Source: JACJYC01 sp964558465 (GTDB lineage: Bacteria; Bacteroidota; Bacteroidia; Chitinophagales; Saprospiraceae). Taken from it: DNA of 64,000 nt. The notes under the pieces were generated by a model. The model made no database searches and had not been told where the DNA came from. It saw only the letters and a program-made list of their open reading frames with translations. The position numbers were made by a program, and so were the translations under genes. The number at the start of each line of letters is the position of its first letter. Within the stretch, counting starts at the first letter, position 1. Where the stretch lies: positions 1-64,000 of the forward strand of contig CAZLEF010000004.1 of assembly GCA_964558465.1 (NCBI GenBank), read 5' to 3'. Shown piece by piece: positions 8,011 to 16,905 of the stretch.

Positions 8011-8703
8011 ATGCAAACATCCAACGAATTCCTGCATTACGCCACCCGCCATCGCGGCATGAACAGCATGCACCTCGAACGGTACATCCACCTCAATGCT
8101 GCCGGGCTGAAGGCGATCTCGCCTGTGGTCATCGAAGAACGCCCGATGAACATCGCCCAACTCGACGTATTCAGCCGCCTGATGATGGACCGGATCATTT
8201 TCCTCGGGGTGGGTATCGACGATTACGTGGCCAACGTAGTACAGGCACAACTGCTGTTCCTGCACAGCGTCGACCCCAAACGCGATATCCAGATGTACAT
8301 CAATTCCCCGGGCGGGTCGGTCATCGCAGGGCTCGGGATCTACGACACCATGCAGTACGTCGGGCCCGACATCGCTACCATCTGTACCAGCATGGCTGCC
8401 AGCATGGGCTCGGTCTTGCTGTCATCCGGCGCCAAAGGCAAACGCTCAGCCTTGCCGCATAGCCGCGTCATGATCCACCAGCCCACCGGCGCCGCACAGG
8501 GGCAATTGACGGATATGGAAATCACTTATCGGCTGTACAAGGACCTGCAGGCCGAACTGTATAAAATTCTGAGCAAAAATACGGGACAGGATTACGAAAA
8601 GATCGCTGTCGATTCCGACCGCGACAATTGGATGGTGGCGCCGGAAGCGAAAGCCTACGGGTTAATCGACGAAGTAGTAGCACCGACCTCCGGTCGGGTG
8701 TAA
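8011..8703 (+). CDS. clpP: ATP-dependent Clp protease proteolytic subunit ClpP
   Basis: A 230-residue serine peptidase that forms the tetradecameric chamber of the ClpXP/ClpAP protease. It contains YINSPGGSVIAGLGIYD (oxyanion region), nucleophile S131 in AASMGSVLL, H156 in MIHQP and a catalytic Asp in DSDRDNWM (about D205). ATG 8011 gives a normal-length protein; the upstream GTG at 7972 lies in a palindrome. The last codons (PTSGRV) overlap a REP-like palindrome at 8683-8697. No clpX is adjacent. Confidence 0.96.
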   Translation: MQTSNEFLHYATRHRGMNSMHLERYIHLNAAGLKAISPVVIEERPMNIAQLDVFSRLMMDRIIFLGVGIDDYVANVVQAQLLFLHSVDPKRDIQMYINSPGGSVIAGLGIYDTMQYVGPDIATICTSMAASMGSVLLSSGAKGKRSALPHSRVMIHQPTGAAQGQLTDMEITYRLYKDLQAELYKILSKNTGQDYEKIAVDSDRDNWMVAPEAKAYGLIDEVVAPTSGRV

Positions 8704-8729
8704 ATAAAAATGCGCCGACCGGAGGTCGG
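8683..8729. terminator. Double palindrome between clpP and the convergent OmpA-family gene
   Basis: CCGACCTCCGGTCGG at 8683-8697 and its exact reverse complement at 8715-8729 form a 15-bp stem with a 17-base loop containing the clpP stop codon. Each arm is also a small hairpin by itself (CCGACC/GGTCGG). It lies between the two convergent stops and can serve both directions. It resembles a REP-like dispersed element that has been used as a terminator; that role is inference. Confidence 0.65.
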
Positions 8730-8732
8730 ACG

Positions 8733-11276
8733 CTACTTTTCAATATCAAATTTGTACTGCACCAGTTCGCGGATCGGGTCGCCCGTATCGGGCGTCAGAT
8801 TATCCAGCATGATATCGACGTCGATCACCTCAGCTTCTTCCTTTTCAGTGCTGTCAAAAACAATATGGATCTTCCCTTTGGCGCCGGGCGCAACCGGGTC
8901 TTTGGAATACCCGGTGGTGGTGCACTCGCAGGCCGTCACAATAGCGATGACCAGGGGCGCATCTCCCCGGTTGACGAATTCAAAGTCGAACTCGCGTTTT
9001 TCACCGCGTTTCACCTTGCCCAGGTCGATGACCCGTTTTTTGAACTGCATGACGGGCAAGCCTTTGATGTTTTTCCGGCCGTAGAGCGACGACATCTTGC
9101 TGATGGAGACCGTATCCTTGCCTGCTGGCGCCGGTTCAGCGGTTGGCAGGCTGTTGCGGTTTCTCTGCGGCTTGGTCTCCGGTTGTTTACGCAGACTGGT
9201 CCGCTTGATGGTGATGCTCGTAGGCCCGGCGATGATCTTGAATTCGGTGCGGCGGTTGATGTAATGGGCAGCTTCCCTTTGTTCTTCGGTCGGCAGCGCA
9301 TCGATGAATTGCTGGGTGAGCACATCCCCTACTTTGAGGAAGGGGTTGAGGCTGGCGATCCGTTCGTTTACCGTTTGCGGCACGGTTTCGCCGTACCCTT
9401 TGGCTTCGATCCGGTCGCGGACGATCCCGGCTCTGACCAGCCATCGCCTGGCCGATTCTGCACGGGCTTGCGACAGGCGGATATTGTACGGGTCGTCGCC
9501 CCGGTAGTCGGTATGCGAACTCAGTTCGATGCGCATATCGGGATATTGTTCCATCAAGCCTTGTACTACTTTGAGGTCGCCTTCTGCTTCGGTTTTGATC
9601 AGGTCTTTGTCGTAATCGTACAGGATGTTTTCCAGTACGATCGCCTGTTCGATGGAAACCGTATCGTATTCCGGTTCCGGCGGCGGAACGGGTTTCGGTT
9701 TCAGGAAAAAGCGGTGTTCGAAGGTTTTGGAGGCTTTCAGGCCGACGGTATTGAAAGTCATGGAGTCAGGATAATACCCTTCCTTAAAGGCAACGACCTT
9801 GTAGGGTTTTTCCAGTTCCAGCCCAAAATCAAAACGGTTGCCTTTTTCACTGGATTTATTTTGCGGAGCTCCCGGGGCGTCGTTCACGGTTTCCACCAGA
9901 CCGACGGTAGCGCCGAGGATCGGTTTTTTCTTGTCGTCGAATACCCCCACCACCAGGTCGGCAAAGAGCCGGGCGATCTCAAAGGTGTAGATATCGTCGC
10001 AGCAGGTTTTGGATTTCAGCGACCGGCCACCCTCGCGGTTGGAGGTCAGCACACCTTTGTAGCCTTCCGGGTCGAGCCGGAAGTAGATATCGTCGACGCT
10101 GGTATTGTAGCTTTTGCCCATATTTTTGGGTTCGCTCCAGAGGGAACCGTCCCAAACCGTGTAAAAAATATCAAATCCGCCGATGCCGGGGTGGCCTTCG
10201 GAACTGAAATACAGGGTGCCGTCGTGGTAATACGGTGAATATTCGTCGCCGACGCTGTTCACTTTGGGGCCGAGATTGATCGGGTCGCCGTAGACCCCGT
10301 CGCCCTTATAGGTAGCGTAATAGATATCCAGACCGCCGTGGCCGCCTTCCATATCGGAAACAAAAAAGAGCACTTCCTTGCCGAACAATTCACCCACAGC
10401 CGGGTGCAGCGCCAGGAAATTGCCGTTTACACCCTGGAGTTCGTTGGCGCTTTTCCAACTTCCGCCGCCGCCTTCGCTCAGGTAGATCTTGCTGGCGACC
10501 GGAATATTGCCTTTCATTTCAATGCGGTTGAAATACATCCGGCTGCCATCCGGCGACAGAGAGGTGTTCACCGTATGAAATCCGGGGCGGTTGACCCCTT
10601 CGTCCAGTTCGGAAGGTTTGCCCCATCCTTTCTCTCCCTTTGCGGAGGAGTAAACCCGGGCGTGGTAATTTTCATTTTTGCCGTCCAGCACGGTTACCTC
10701 CTTGTTTTCCGCTAGTGCAGAAAAGTAGAGGGTATTGCCGTCGGGCGACAGAGCCGGGGCGTATTCGGAGGTGGTGGAATTGACTTCGCGACCTGCATTT
10801 TCCAATTTGACGCCTTGCGGGTTGCTCGGCAGGATGGCCGCCAGTTCAGCGCCGGTTATTTCATTTTGGGCCAGTTCCTTCAGCCTTTCATCGGAGGTAA
10901 GCCCGATGAACTCTTGCAGCATAACGACTGCTTCTTCGTATTTTTCGTTCATCTTCAGAACCCGGCCGAGCAAAAACCGTTCCTGGATAAATTCCTTGTT
11001 TTTGTCGCGGCGGATGAGGCGATCCAGCCAGCGTTCGGCCTTGACGTAATCGCGCAACTTGTAATTGAGGTTGGCAATTACGGGAATGATGGTTTGTTCT
11101 TCCTGTTCCTCGAAGGCTTTTTCGTACCAATCCAGGGCGTTGTAATAATCCTGATTGGCAACGAGTTCTTCCGCCGTTGCGACCATCGTTTCATAGGAAG
11201 ATTTGCTGATGGGTTGAGCCGAAGCGACGCCGGCCCCCATCGCCAAACTGATCAGAACGAGCCAGGTATTTCTCAT
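8733..11276 (-). CDS. PorE-like OmpA-family protein (TPR, PD40 propeller, regulatory domain, OmpA) with C-terminal DUF1573
   Basis: An 847-residue exported protein starting MRNTWLVLISLAMGAGVASA (signal peptide). Domain order: TPR-like helices about 25-150; PD40/TolB-type propeller about 165-450 with repeated SPDGNTLYFSA- and SPDGSRMYF-type blades; a carboxypeptidase-regulatory-like domain about 455-530; an OmpA peptidoglycan-binding domain about 545-690 (LSSHTDYRGDDPYNIRLSQA); then a DUF1573 domain about 740-845 (LGKVKRGEKREFDFEF-NRGD). The first four match the T9SS component PorE, which links the translocon to peptidoglycan. The C-terminal DUF1573 is an unusual addition. The PorP/SprF gene is 47 bp upstream, so they are probably one operon. 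ATG 11276 was chosen because it precedes the signal peptide. Confidence 0.85.
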   Translation of the reverse strand: MRNTWLVLISLAMGAGVASAQPISKSSYETMVATAEELVANQDYYNALDWYEKAFEEQEEQTIIPVIANLNYKLRDYVKAERWLDRLIRRDKNKEFIQERFLLGRVLKMNEKYEEAVVMLQEFIGLTSDERLKELAQNEITGAELAAILPSNPQGVKLENAGREVNSTTSEYAPALSPDGNTLYFSALAENKEVTVLDGKNENYHARVYSSAKGEKGWGKPSELDEGVNRPGFHTVNTSLSPDGSRMYFNRIEMKGNIPVASKIYLSEGGGGSWKSANELQGVNGNFLALHPAVGELFGKEVLFFVSDMEGGHGGLDIYYATYKGDGVYGDPINLGPKVNSVGDEYSPYYHDGTLYFSSEGHPGIGGFDIFYTVWDGSLWSEPKNMGKSYNTSVDDIYFRLDPEGYKGVLTSNREGGRSLKSKTCCDDIYTFEIARLFADLVVGVFDDKKKPILGATVGLVETVNDAPGAPQNKSSEKGNRFDFGLELEKPYKVVAFKEGYYPDSMTFNTVGLKASKTFEHRFFLKPKPVPPPEPEYDTVSIEQAIVLENILYDYDKDLIKTEAEGDLKVVQGLMEQYPDMRIELSSHTDYRGDDPYNIRLSQARAESARRWLVRAGIVRDRIEAKGYGETVPQTVNERIASLNPFLKVGDVLTQQFIDALPTEEQREAAHYINRRTEFKIIAGPTSITIKRTSLRKQPETKPQRNRNSLPTAEPAPAGKDTVSISKMSSLYGRKNIKGLPVMQFKKRVIDLGKVKRGEKREFDFEFVNRGDAPLVIAIVTACECTTTGYSKDPVAPGAKGKIHIVFDSTEKEEAEVIDVDIMLDNLTPDTGDPIRELVQYKFDIEK

Positions 11277-11323
11277 AAGACTTTTCCTGTTTAAACGCAA
11301 AAAAATACAATTGTTGTGCAAAA

Positions 11324-12394
11324 TCAGAAACGCGGGCAGAATATCGCCGGTTTCACGTCGGGTTTCTTGTAGATCTTCAGGATATAATACGCGGCGATCT
11401 CGAATGCGCCGACGGAATCGTTGATCTCATTGCGGGACGACATGGTAAGGTCGTAACCCAATGCAGCGTGCAGGTCCTTGTAGTCGATGCCGAAGAGCAC
11501 TTTGCCGGCGTCGCCGAACCGGTAGCCCAGTCCGAAATTGAGTTTAAAGTCCGGATTGACTTGCCGGCCCAACCAGCCTTGCAGGGAAATCTCCCGGGCT
11601 TTGGCCGTATTCATGAACAACAATGTAGGCGCTATGCTCCATTTGTCGTCGAGTTTCTGGTCGTAACGCCCGTGAAAGGTGATCTTCATCGGGCGGTCGG
11701 AGCCGTCGCCAAGGCCGGAAAAACCGTATTGCGGCGTTGTCACGTGGCCCACTGCGAGTCCGAGTTCCAGTGCGGCTTCGTTGTTGATGGCAGAACGCAG
11801 CATCAGTCCGCCCGTAAAATCGGTGAAATTTTTATTTCTGTCGAAGTCCGAATTGTTGCCGCCGCCGCCACCGCCGCCGGTACCGGCAATGACCTGGTCT
11901 TCGGTGGTCACGTTGCCGCCGCCGCCGACCGACGTGTCGAATTGGTCGGCAGGATCGGCATCAATGGATTTGAACCGACGGCCCACTGCCCCGCCCTGGG
12001 CGGCGAAGGTCAGGTAGGTCTTTCCCTTTTTATCGAGAGAAAGGTGATAGGCGCCTGAAAGCCACTGTGCGTTGGTTTGCAGGGACAAACTGCCGGCTTT
12101 ATCACTGAAAAAGACGAGGCCGACCCCGATCCAGTCCCTTTTCCCGAATCCCCGGATAATCGGCGCGTCGAGGTAAAAAGAAGGCGTACTGTATCCTTTG
12201 GCGCCGGAAATGGCAAAATCCTGCGCGCGGTAGATGCCGCCGATGCGGGCCGTACCCTCGAAAGCGCCGGTTAATGCCGGGTTGAGGGTAAGCGGAGCAT
12301 AATTAAAGAGGGTATTGTGCAAATCTTGCGCCCGTAAGACCGAAGCAAGTATTAAAAAACCAGAGAGCAGGAGTAGCGGTTTTAGCCATTTCAT
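11324..12394 (-). CDS. PorP/SprF family type IX secretion membrane protein
   Basis: A 356-residue outer-membrane beta-barrel protein. The signal peptide is MKWLKPLLLLSGFLILASVL with cleavage near RAQ, followed by the family opening LHNTLFNYAPLTLNPALTGAFEGTARIGGIYRAQ. A Gly-rich insertion (GTGGGGGGGNNSDF, about residue 170) looks like a surface loop. The end ILKIYKKPDVKPAIFCPRF is typical. PorP/SprF proteins attach to the T9SS or to specific surface adhesins. Pairing with the PorE-like gene downstream is seen in T9SS loci. The longer frame to 12661 lacks any sign of coding, so ATG 12394 is preferred. Confidence 0.9.
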   Translation of the reverse strand: MKWLKPLLLLSGFLILASVLRAQDLHNTLFNYAPLTLNPALTGAFEGTARIGGIYRAQDFAISGAKGYSTPSFYLDAPIIRGFGKRDWIGVGLVFFSDKAGSLSLQTNAQWLSGAYHLSLDKKGKTYLTFAAQGGAVGRRFKSIDADPADQFDTSVGGGGNVTTEDQVIAGTGGGGGGGNNSDFDRNKNFTDFTGGLMLRSAINNEAALELGLAVGHVTTPQYGFSGLGDGSDRPMKITFHGRYDQKLDDKWSIAPTLLFMNTAKAREISLQGWLGRQVNPDFKLNFGLGYRFGDAGKVLFGIDYKDLHAALGYDLTMSSRNEINDSVGAFEIAAYYILKIYKKPDVKPAIFCPRF

Positions 12395-12718
12395 AGATTT
12401 TCTGATTTTGAATAGTTCATGAGTTGTAACTCCAAGGCAACAACTCTCAAAATGTGGACGTAAGCCCGTTGTTTTTGGGTTGGGTCTCCGGCCAAAGCCG
12501 AAAGATAGCCCTTTTTGATAAATTGTCTGCAAATTAAGTGATAAATGGCTGATTGGTATTATCCGGCTTCTATCATTTCTCACTTCTATCCGACAAATTT
12601 GAATTGAATCACCACGCCGCTGCCTGGTCGATTTTGAAGATAATCGTATCATTCCTTCCAATCATTCAATCGAATCAATTCCTCGATTCCTCAGTTCCTC
12701 GATTCCTCAGTTCCTCAA
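12395..12718. other. Intergenic region upstream of the PorP/SprF gene
   Basis: There is no gene. On the minus strand a TATCTTTC element with TTG 22 bases upstream could be the porP promoter, but the match is imperfect. The left end, next to the GT9 stop, carries the word array described separately. Confidence 0.4.
12660..12718. repeat. Word array: CAATCGAAT units followed by TCCTCGAT/TCCTCAGT
   Basis: One to two CAATCGAAY-type 9-mers adjoin alternating 8-mers TCCTCGAT and TCCTCAGT, ending at the stop codon of the GT9 gene (CTA at 12719-12721). The 8-mers are the reverse complements of ATCGAGGA and ACTGAGGA, that is, the words of the arrays at 7841 and 6784. Confidence 0.8.
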
Positions 12719-13714
12719 CTAACGCCACTCCTGTTCCATCATACACCGGAAATGCCCCTTCGGGCAGACATCGTACCCGATCTTGGAACAAGGTCTGCAC
12801 GGCAATCCTTTTACCTCCAGGGTGGTATTCTTGTTTACGCCGTTTGGATAAAAAGGATACATTCCGAATTCCGGGATGGTATTGCCCCAGACCGAAACGA
12901 TCTCTTTGCGGAAGGCTGCTGCAATATGCATCAACCCGGTATCGTGCGTGACCACCCTCCGGGCTTGCCGGACCAGCGAAGCGGATTGGTTCAGGTTGCA
13001 GCGCCCGCAGGCGTTGATCACATTCCCGCCCGCAGATTGGGTTACTCTTTGCCCGGTTTCCGCATCCTCCGGCCCGCCCAGCAATACAACCGGACCTTCG
13101 ATCTTCCGGCAAAATTCCGCAATCTTCTCCGGCGGAAGGCGTTTGGTAGCATGCGCCGCGCCGATCACAAAGGCCGTGTAGGGGATTTCAGGCGGTTTCA
13201 AGTCCGGATTCCCCACCCGTTCTTTAGCGCCGGACCGGATAAAAACCCCGGTTTCCAGCTCGTCGGCGGGCGGGATAAAATAATCCAGCCCCTCGCCGTC
13301 ATTAACCACTCCCAGATGAGCGGCGGCCTTCAGGTAGCGGTCGACGATATGGACATCGGGCAGCCGGTTGATCTTGAACCGGACCATCAGCCATTTTTCC
13401 AGGTTCAGTTTGTTAAACCCCCGGGCAGGAACGGGAAAAAGTCCCCATCGCACCCGCTGCGAACGCAGGTTGTTGTGCAAGTCGATAATGCCGTCAAACC
13501 CTTCTGCGCGCAATTGAGGAAGGACCTCACCCGCGCTCTTCCGGATGGAATGAATGCGGTCGATGTACGGATTAGCGGCCAATACATTCCGGAAGGATGC
13601 CTTGGTGAGGTAATGCACTTCGGCGCCTACCTGGCGCTTGAGGGCGCGCACCACCGGGGTGGTCAGCACAATATCGCCGATAGAGCTGAAGCGGATGATG
13701 AGGTATTTCGGCAA
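12719..13714 (-). CDS. Glycosyltransferase family 9 (heptosyltransferase-like)
   Basis: A 331-residue protein starting PKYLIIRFSSIGDIVLTTPV, the signature N-terminus of GT9 (ADP-heptose:LPS heptosyltransferase) enzymes. Later motifs are FVIGAAHATKRLPPEKIAEF (nucleotide-sugar binding) and VVTHDTGLMHIAAAFRKEIVSVWGNT. The C-terminal CRPCSKIGYDVCPKGHFRCM has four Cys, a common metal-site-like tail in Bacteroidota members. It probably adds sugar to lipid A core or O-antigen on the cytoplasmic face. I see no ATG near the expected start: TTG 13714 fits the family, while the ATG at 13786 lies in a repeat array and would add 24 low-complexity residues. Confidence 0.85.
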   Translation of the reverse strand: MPKYLIIRFSSIGDIVLTTPVVRALKRQVGAEVHYLTKASFRNVLAANPYIDRIHSIRKSAGEVLPQLRAEGFDGIIDLHNNLRSQRVRWGLFPVPARGFNKLNLEKWLMVRFKINRLPDVHIVDRYLKAAAHLGVVNDGEGLDYFIPPADELETGVFIRSGAKERVGNPDLKPPEIPYTAFVIGAAHATKRLPPEKIAEFCRKIEGPVVLLGGPEDAETGQRVTQSAGGNVINACGRCNLNQSASLVRQARRVVTHDTGLMHIAAAFRKEIVSVWGNTIPEFGMYPFYPNGVNKNTTLEVKGLPCRPCSKIGYDVCPKGHFRCMMEQEWR

Positions 13715-13750
13715 TTTTTTTTTCGCAAAGATGAAAAAAATCGGGTAGAC

Positions 13751-13869
13751 AGTGGACGGTAAGACGGCAGACGGTAGACGGTCCATAGGACTCCTTTGGA
13801 GTGGACGGTAAGACGGCAGACGGCAGACGGTGGACGGCAGACGGTAGATGGCAGACGGCAGACGGCAGA
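13751..13869. repeat. 7-bp word array (AGACGGC / AGACGGT / GTGGACG)
   Basis: Roughly a dozen heptamers of the type AGACGGC, AGACGGT and GGTGGAC, interrupted at 13781-13800 by the dispersed 20-mer. It lies just upstream of the GT9 gene. Confidence 0.85.
13781..13800 (+). repeat. Dispersed 20-mer GTCCATAGGACTCCTTTGGA, copy 1
   Basis: Exact copy of a 20-base element built from two TCCnnnGGA palindromes spaced by one base. Other exact copies are at 34373-34392 (minus) and 52751-52770 (plus). Confidence 0.9.
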
Positions 13870-14091
13870 TTTATCCGCCTGATGCGAGGTACGAGCATTG
13901 GGCGGACGCCCTCCATCCGAACGCTGGCAAGTTCTGTGCATCGACGCACGGCTTCCGCCTTTAGAGCCTGCCGCGCAGAAGGCGCGGGGTAAGGGGCGAG
14001 CGTGGGCCTGATGCGCTACGCCAAGGCGTGGGCGACGCGAAGTATAAATGACCGGTTTTTTGATTCGCCCCACTCCAATATCGTTGATGAA

Positions 14092-15771
14092 CTACCGGGC
14101 AACCGCGATGCGCTGGGTGAAAACCATGCGGCTGCCGTCCCAAATGCGGAGCATATACATACCGGAGGAAGAGAGCGGCGGCCATAAGATTTCACGCCGG
14201 AATCCGGCTTCAAAATGGCGTCGATTGATCATTTTCCCTTGCTGGTCGAACCATTCCACCCGCAGGGTTTCTATCGATTCACCCGCGAGGGAGACCGGGC
14301 TGCCCGAAGTCAAGAGGGTTGGAAATACCTGCCATTGGGGCGCGCCTTGCACACCGGCCTTTTCAAAAAAGACGGCGGATACTTCGGAATAACTATGCCG
14401 GCCATCCTGGTCGGTTTGCTTCAGGCGGTAATAGTTCCAGCCGTCAATGGGCAGGGGGTCCACGGTCCGGTATTCCCGTTTTTTTTCAGTGTCACCCCGG
14501 CTTTTCAAGAATTGGATGGCGAAAAAATCGCGGCCGTCGGGGCTTCGTTCCACAGTAAACCCGGCGTTGTTTTTTTCAAGAAAAACCGTCCAGTCCAGTC
14601 GGATGCCGCCGGTTTCAGGGATTGCCCGGAAGTCGCCCCATTCAACAGGCAAGAGCGGATCGTATAACAAAACGAATAACCCGTTGAGGATATCCGAACC
14701 AATGATATTTCCCGAAGGCAGGAAAGGGTAAACGCCCCAGGCGCCGTCGTAATTGCCGTAAGCCGTGTGGTCGGTATAGGTATCGTAATACCCTGCCCGA
14801 ACCACATCGAAGGGATTGCTGATGTCAAAGATCTGGACTCCGTCTTCGTAATAAGAAACATAAACCAGGTTGCCGAGGATGAACGGGTTGTGCGGCACGC
14901 TGTTGGTATGGGCAGGCGCCAGTAATTGGGAACGGAAAACGTCGGTAACGTTGATTTCGTCGGGGTCGGAATTTACATCCGCTATTTTTAAACCCAGACC
15001 GGTGGGGACCTCGTCGGCAAAAACCAGGTACTGGCCGTTGCTGCTGAGCCAACTGCTGTGGTTGTAACCCTTGTCCGGATAATCGGTGATCGACTTGAGG
15101 GCGGCCGGGGACGCCGGGTTGGTCAAAGTACTCAGATCATAAATATAAAGCCCGTTGTTGCCGTGGGAACAGTAGGCGATATGGTCCCGGACGTAAACAT
15201 CGTGGACATAGCCGCCCGGAAGGTTGACAAAAGCGATCAGGCCGGGGCTGGCAGGATTAATAGTCAGATCCAATACAACCAGGTCGTATCCGCCTGGAAG
15301 GCTGAGGCCGGCCACATAAAGGCGGCCGGCGGCTTCATCGATAAAAATATTGTGCGACCGGTTGAACCAGGTCGTAAGTTGGTTGGCTTTGGTTACACTT
15401 GCAGGCAGGTTGGAAAGATTGAATATCATCAGGCCTTCGGCGCCCTGGTCGGCTACTGAATAAGCGTAGTTGCCATAGGTTTTCATATCCCGCCAGATCG
15501 AATTGGCCCCGCCTGCAAACGAAGCGATTTCCTGGATATCCGCAGGGTGGGTAATATCAAAAAAATGGATCTTTTGCGCCGACCCCAGAAGCGCGTACTC
15601 CCTTCCGCCTTCAGCATAACCCCAACAGTCGTTGTATACAATGCCACTGTGAACGGGCAGGCTGTTGTTGTCCCATTGCCCCAGCAAAACCATATTCTCG
15701 GAAATCTGTGTGGCAACCGGTCGGGTAAATGCCAGGCAGGCCGTCAGAAGGATGAATGATTTATAATGCAT
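14092..15771 (-). CDS. Secreted choice-of-anchor B (LVIVD-type) protein with T9SS sorting domain
   Basis: A 559-residue protein with a signal peptide (MHYKSFILLTACLAFTRPVA). Residues about 25-380 are a beta-propeller with repeated IFDIS/IYDLS/FFDITHP strands, characteristic of LVIVD/choice-of-anchor B proteins. Residues about 385-470 are fibronectin-like (GIRLDWTVFLEKNNAGFTVERSPDGRDF split as strands). The last 75 residues end GMYMLRIWDGSRM-FTQRIAVAR, a type A T9SS C-terminal domain. It is therefore predicted to be exported by the Sec pathway and then passed through the T9SS to the cell surface or medium. Ligand or substrate unknown. Confidence 0.82.
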   Translation of the reverse strand: MHYKSFILLTACLAFTRPVATQISENMVLLGQWDNNSLPVHSGIVYNDCWGYAEGGREYALLGSAQKIHFFDITHPADIQEIASFAGGANSIWRDMKTYGNYAYSVADQGAEGLMIFNLSNLPASVTKANQLTTWFNRSHNIFIDEAAGRLYVAGLSLPGGYDLVVLDLTINPASPGLIAFVNLPGGYVHDVYVRDHIAYCSHGNNGLYIYDLSTLTNPASPAALKSITDYPDKGYNHSSWLSSNGQYLVFADEVPTGLGLKIADVNSDPDEINVTDVFRSQLLAPAHTNSVPHNPFILGNLVYVSYYEDGVQIFDISNPFDVVRAGYYDTYTDHTAYGNYDGAWGVYPFLPSGNIIGSDILNGLFVLLYDPLLPVEWGDFRAIPETGGIRLDWTVFLEKNNAGFTVERSPDGRDFFAIQFLKSRGDTEKKREYRTVDPLPIDGWNYYRLKQTDQDGRHSYSEVSAVFFEKAGVQGAPQWQVFPTLLTSGSPVSLAGESIETLRVEWFDQQGKMINRRHFEAGFRREILWPPLSSSGMYMLRIWDGSRMVFTQRIAVAR

Positions 15772-15868
15772 GGCTGCAAGTTGTCAGTGTTTCATGGTTT
15801 CATGGATAACACTGGAACGGTGAATCAATCCGGCCCACCTGCGCCGAGGCTTCCGTGGGCGAAGCTCC

Positions 15869-15930
15869 TGCCTGCCGGCAGGCAAGAATCGAACCAATCG
15901 AACCAATCGATTCAATCGAATCAATCCAAC
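15869..15930. repeat. Palindrome TGCCTGCCGGCAGGCA plus CAATCGAAY array
   Basis: A perfect 16-base palindrome at 15869-15884 is followed by four to five 9-mers of the CAATCGAAY family (15886-15930). The array crosses the stop codon of the DUF6503-like gene (TGA on the minus strand at 15921-15923), so its last residues NWLD are encoded by repeat sequence. Confidence 0.8.
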
Positions 15931-16700
15931 CAATTCACGCCCGGGTTTTCTGTCTCAATCCTGGATATCTCCTCCAATTGCCCGTTTTCAAACAGGCGGT
16001 CAAAGGATTTTACATCCCGGATGGTATCCGGAACGGGTTTGAAATTGATATAATCGACAAACCGGATGCCTTTGATATGGCGGGGGTTGTATGCCTGGCG
16101 GAACCGGGCGCCGCCGCCGTCGGTCAGGTAGTTATAAGCCATATAATCCAGGGTAAAACTGTCGCGGTGGATCCAGAAAACAAATTCGTCCTGATAATCC
16201 TTTCCACCTTCTTCCTGCCGGAAAGTTACACCGATTTTAAAATAAGGCTGGTTTTTGATCTGGGTTTTCCCAAGAAAGGTCTTTTGGACGGCAGGGTCAT
16301 TCAGTGCATTGGGCAGCAAGGCAAAATAGATCACGGAATTGATACTGTTGGCATAGGCGCTGCTGTCTTTGGCGCTCAGGGGTGTTTTTTGTCCGTCGAC
16401 CTCACGGATCAGGCCACCATTGGTCCATACGTCCCGGGTGTGGACGCCGGCGGTATCGGTCCAGATCCGCTCGTATTGGAACAAACCTCTGTTGCGAACA
16501 GCGATATAATGCCGGCCGCGAAAGTCGAATTCCACCCGGCAGCTGTCGAGCAGGGCCGACCCGTGGCGTTCCATGGCCTGATCTGCAACATATTGGGCCG
16601 TATCGGCCACCGGGGGGCCTCCTTGCTGATCAGCAACAGTGTTTGGATTGCAGGCGGACAGGAATAGGGACAATATCGTCAGACTGAACAGGAATCGCAT
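15921..16700 (-). CDS. DUF6503-like lipoprotein
   Basis: A 259-residue protein with a lipoprotein signal (MRFLFSLTILSLFLSAC, Cys17). The mature part resembles DUF6503 proteins of Bacteroidota: an outer-membrane-lipoprotein-sorting-like half-barrel with RHYIAVRNRGLFQYER, an FWIHRDSFTLDYMAYNY strand pair and GIRFVDYINFKPVPDT. Function unknown. The C-terminal residues run into a 9-bp repeat array. Confidence 0.75.
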   Translation of the reverse strand: MRFLFSLTILSLFLSACNPNTVADQQGGPPVADTAQYVADQAMERHGSALLDSCRVEFDFRGRHYIAVRNRGLFQYERIWTDTAGVHTRDVWTNGGLIREVDGQKTPLSAKDSSAYANSINSVIYFALLPNALNDPAVQKTFLGKTQIKNQPYFKIGVTFRQEEGGKDYQDEFVFWIHRDSFTLDYMAYNYLTDGGGARFRQAYNPRHIKGIRFVDYINFKPVPDTIRDVKSFDRLFENGQLEEISRIETENPGVNWLD

Positions 16701-16905
16701 GTTTTTGGGGACAAAAATAAGGTAACGGGACGGGTAAAATTATCCGCTGGACGATAAAACAAGCAATTGGCCCCGTGGCCGGATATGCGGGCATTTCCCA
16801 ATTTTTGTCAAACAGGCACGATTATTGCCTTGGTCGGTATGGGCTTGTGTATTGGACGCGCCCCGGTCCTATGAACAATTTTAAATTCAAAACCCATCAG
16901 ATGCC

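Larger units (their letters stand above)
13715..14091. other. Repeat-filled gap without genes
   Basis: This 377-bp stretch holds the AGACGGY word array, a copy of the 20-mer palindrome, and a GC-rich hairpin-forming segment (about 13930-14040) with short inverted repeats such as TACGCC-AA-GGCGTG near 14021-14034. Open frames here are low-complexity translations of repeats. Confidence 0.7.

Noticed and set aside
8628..10238. 536-residue plus-strand open frame over the OmpA-family gene
   Set aside because: It is the exact antisense of a gene with five recognisable domains; its own translation has no family-like features.
13714..13786. ATG at 13786 as start of the GT9 gene
   Set aside because: It falls in the AGACGGY/20-mer repeat region and adds low-complexity residues, whereas TTG 13714 matches the family N-terminus.
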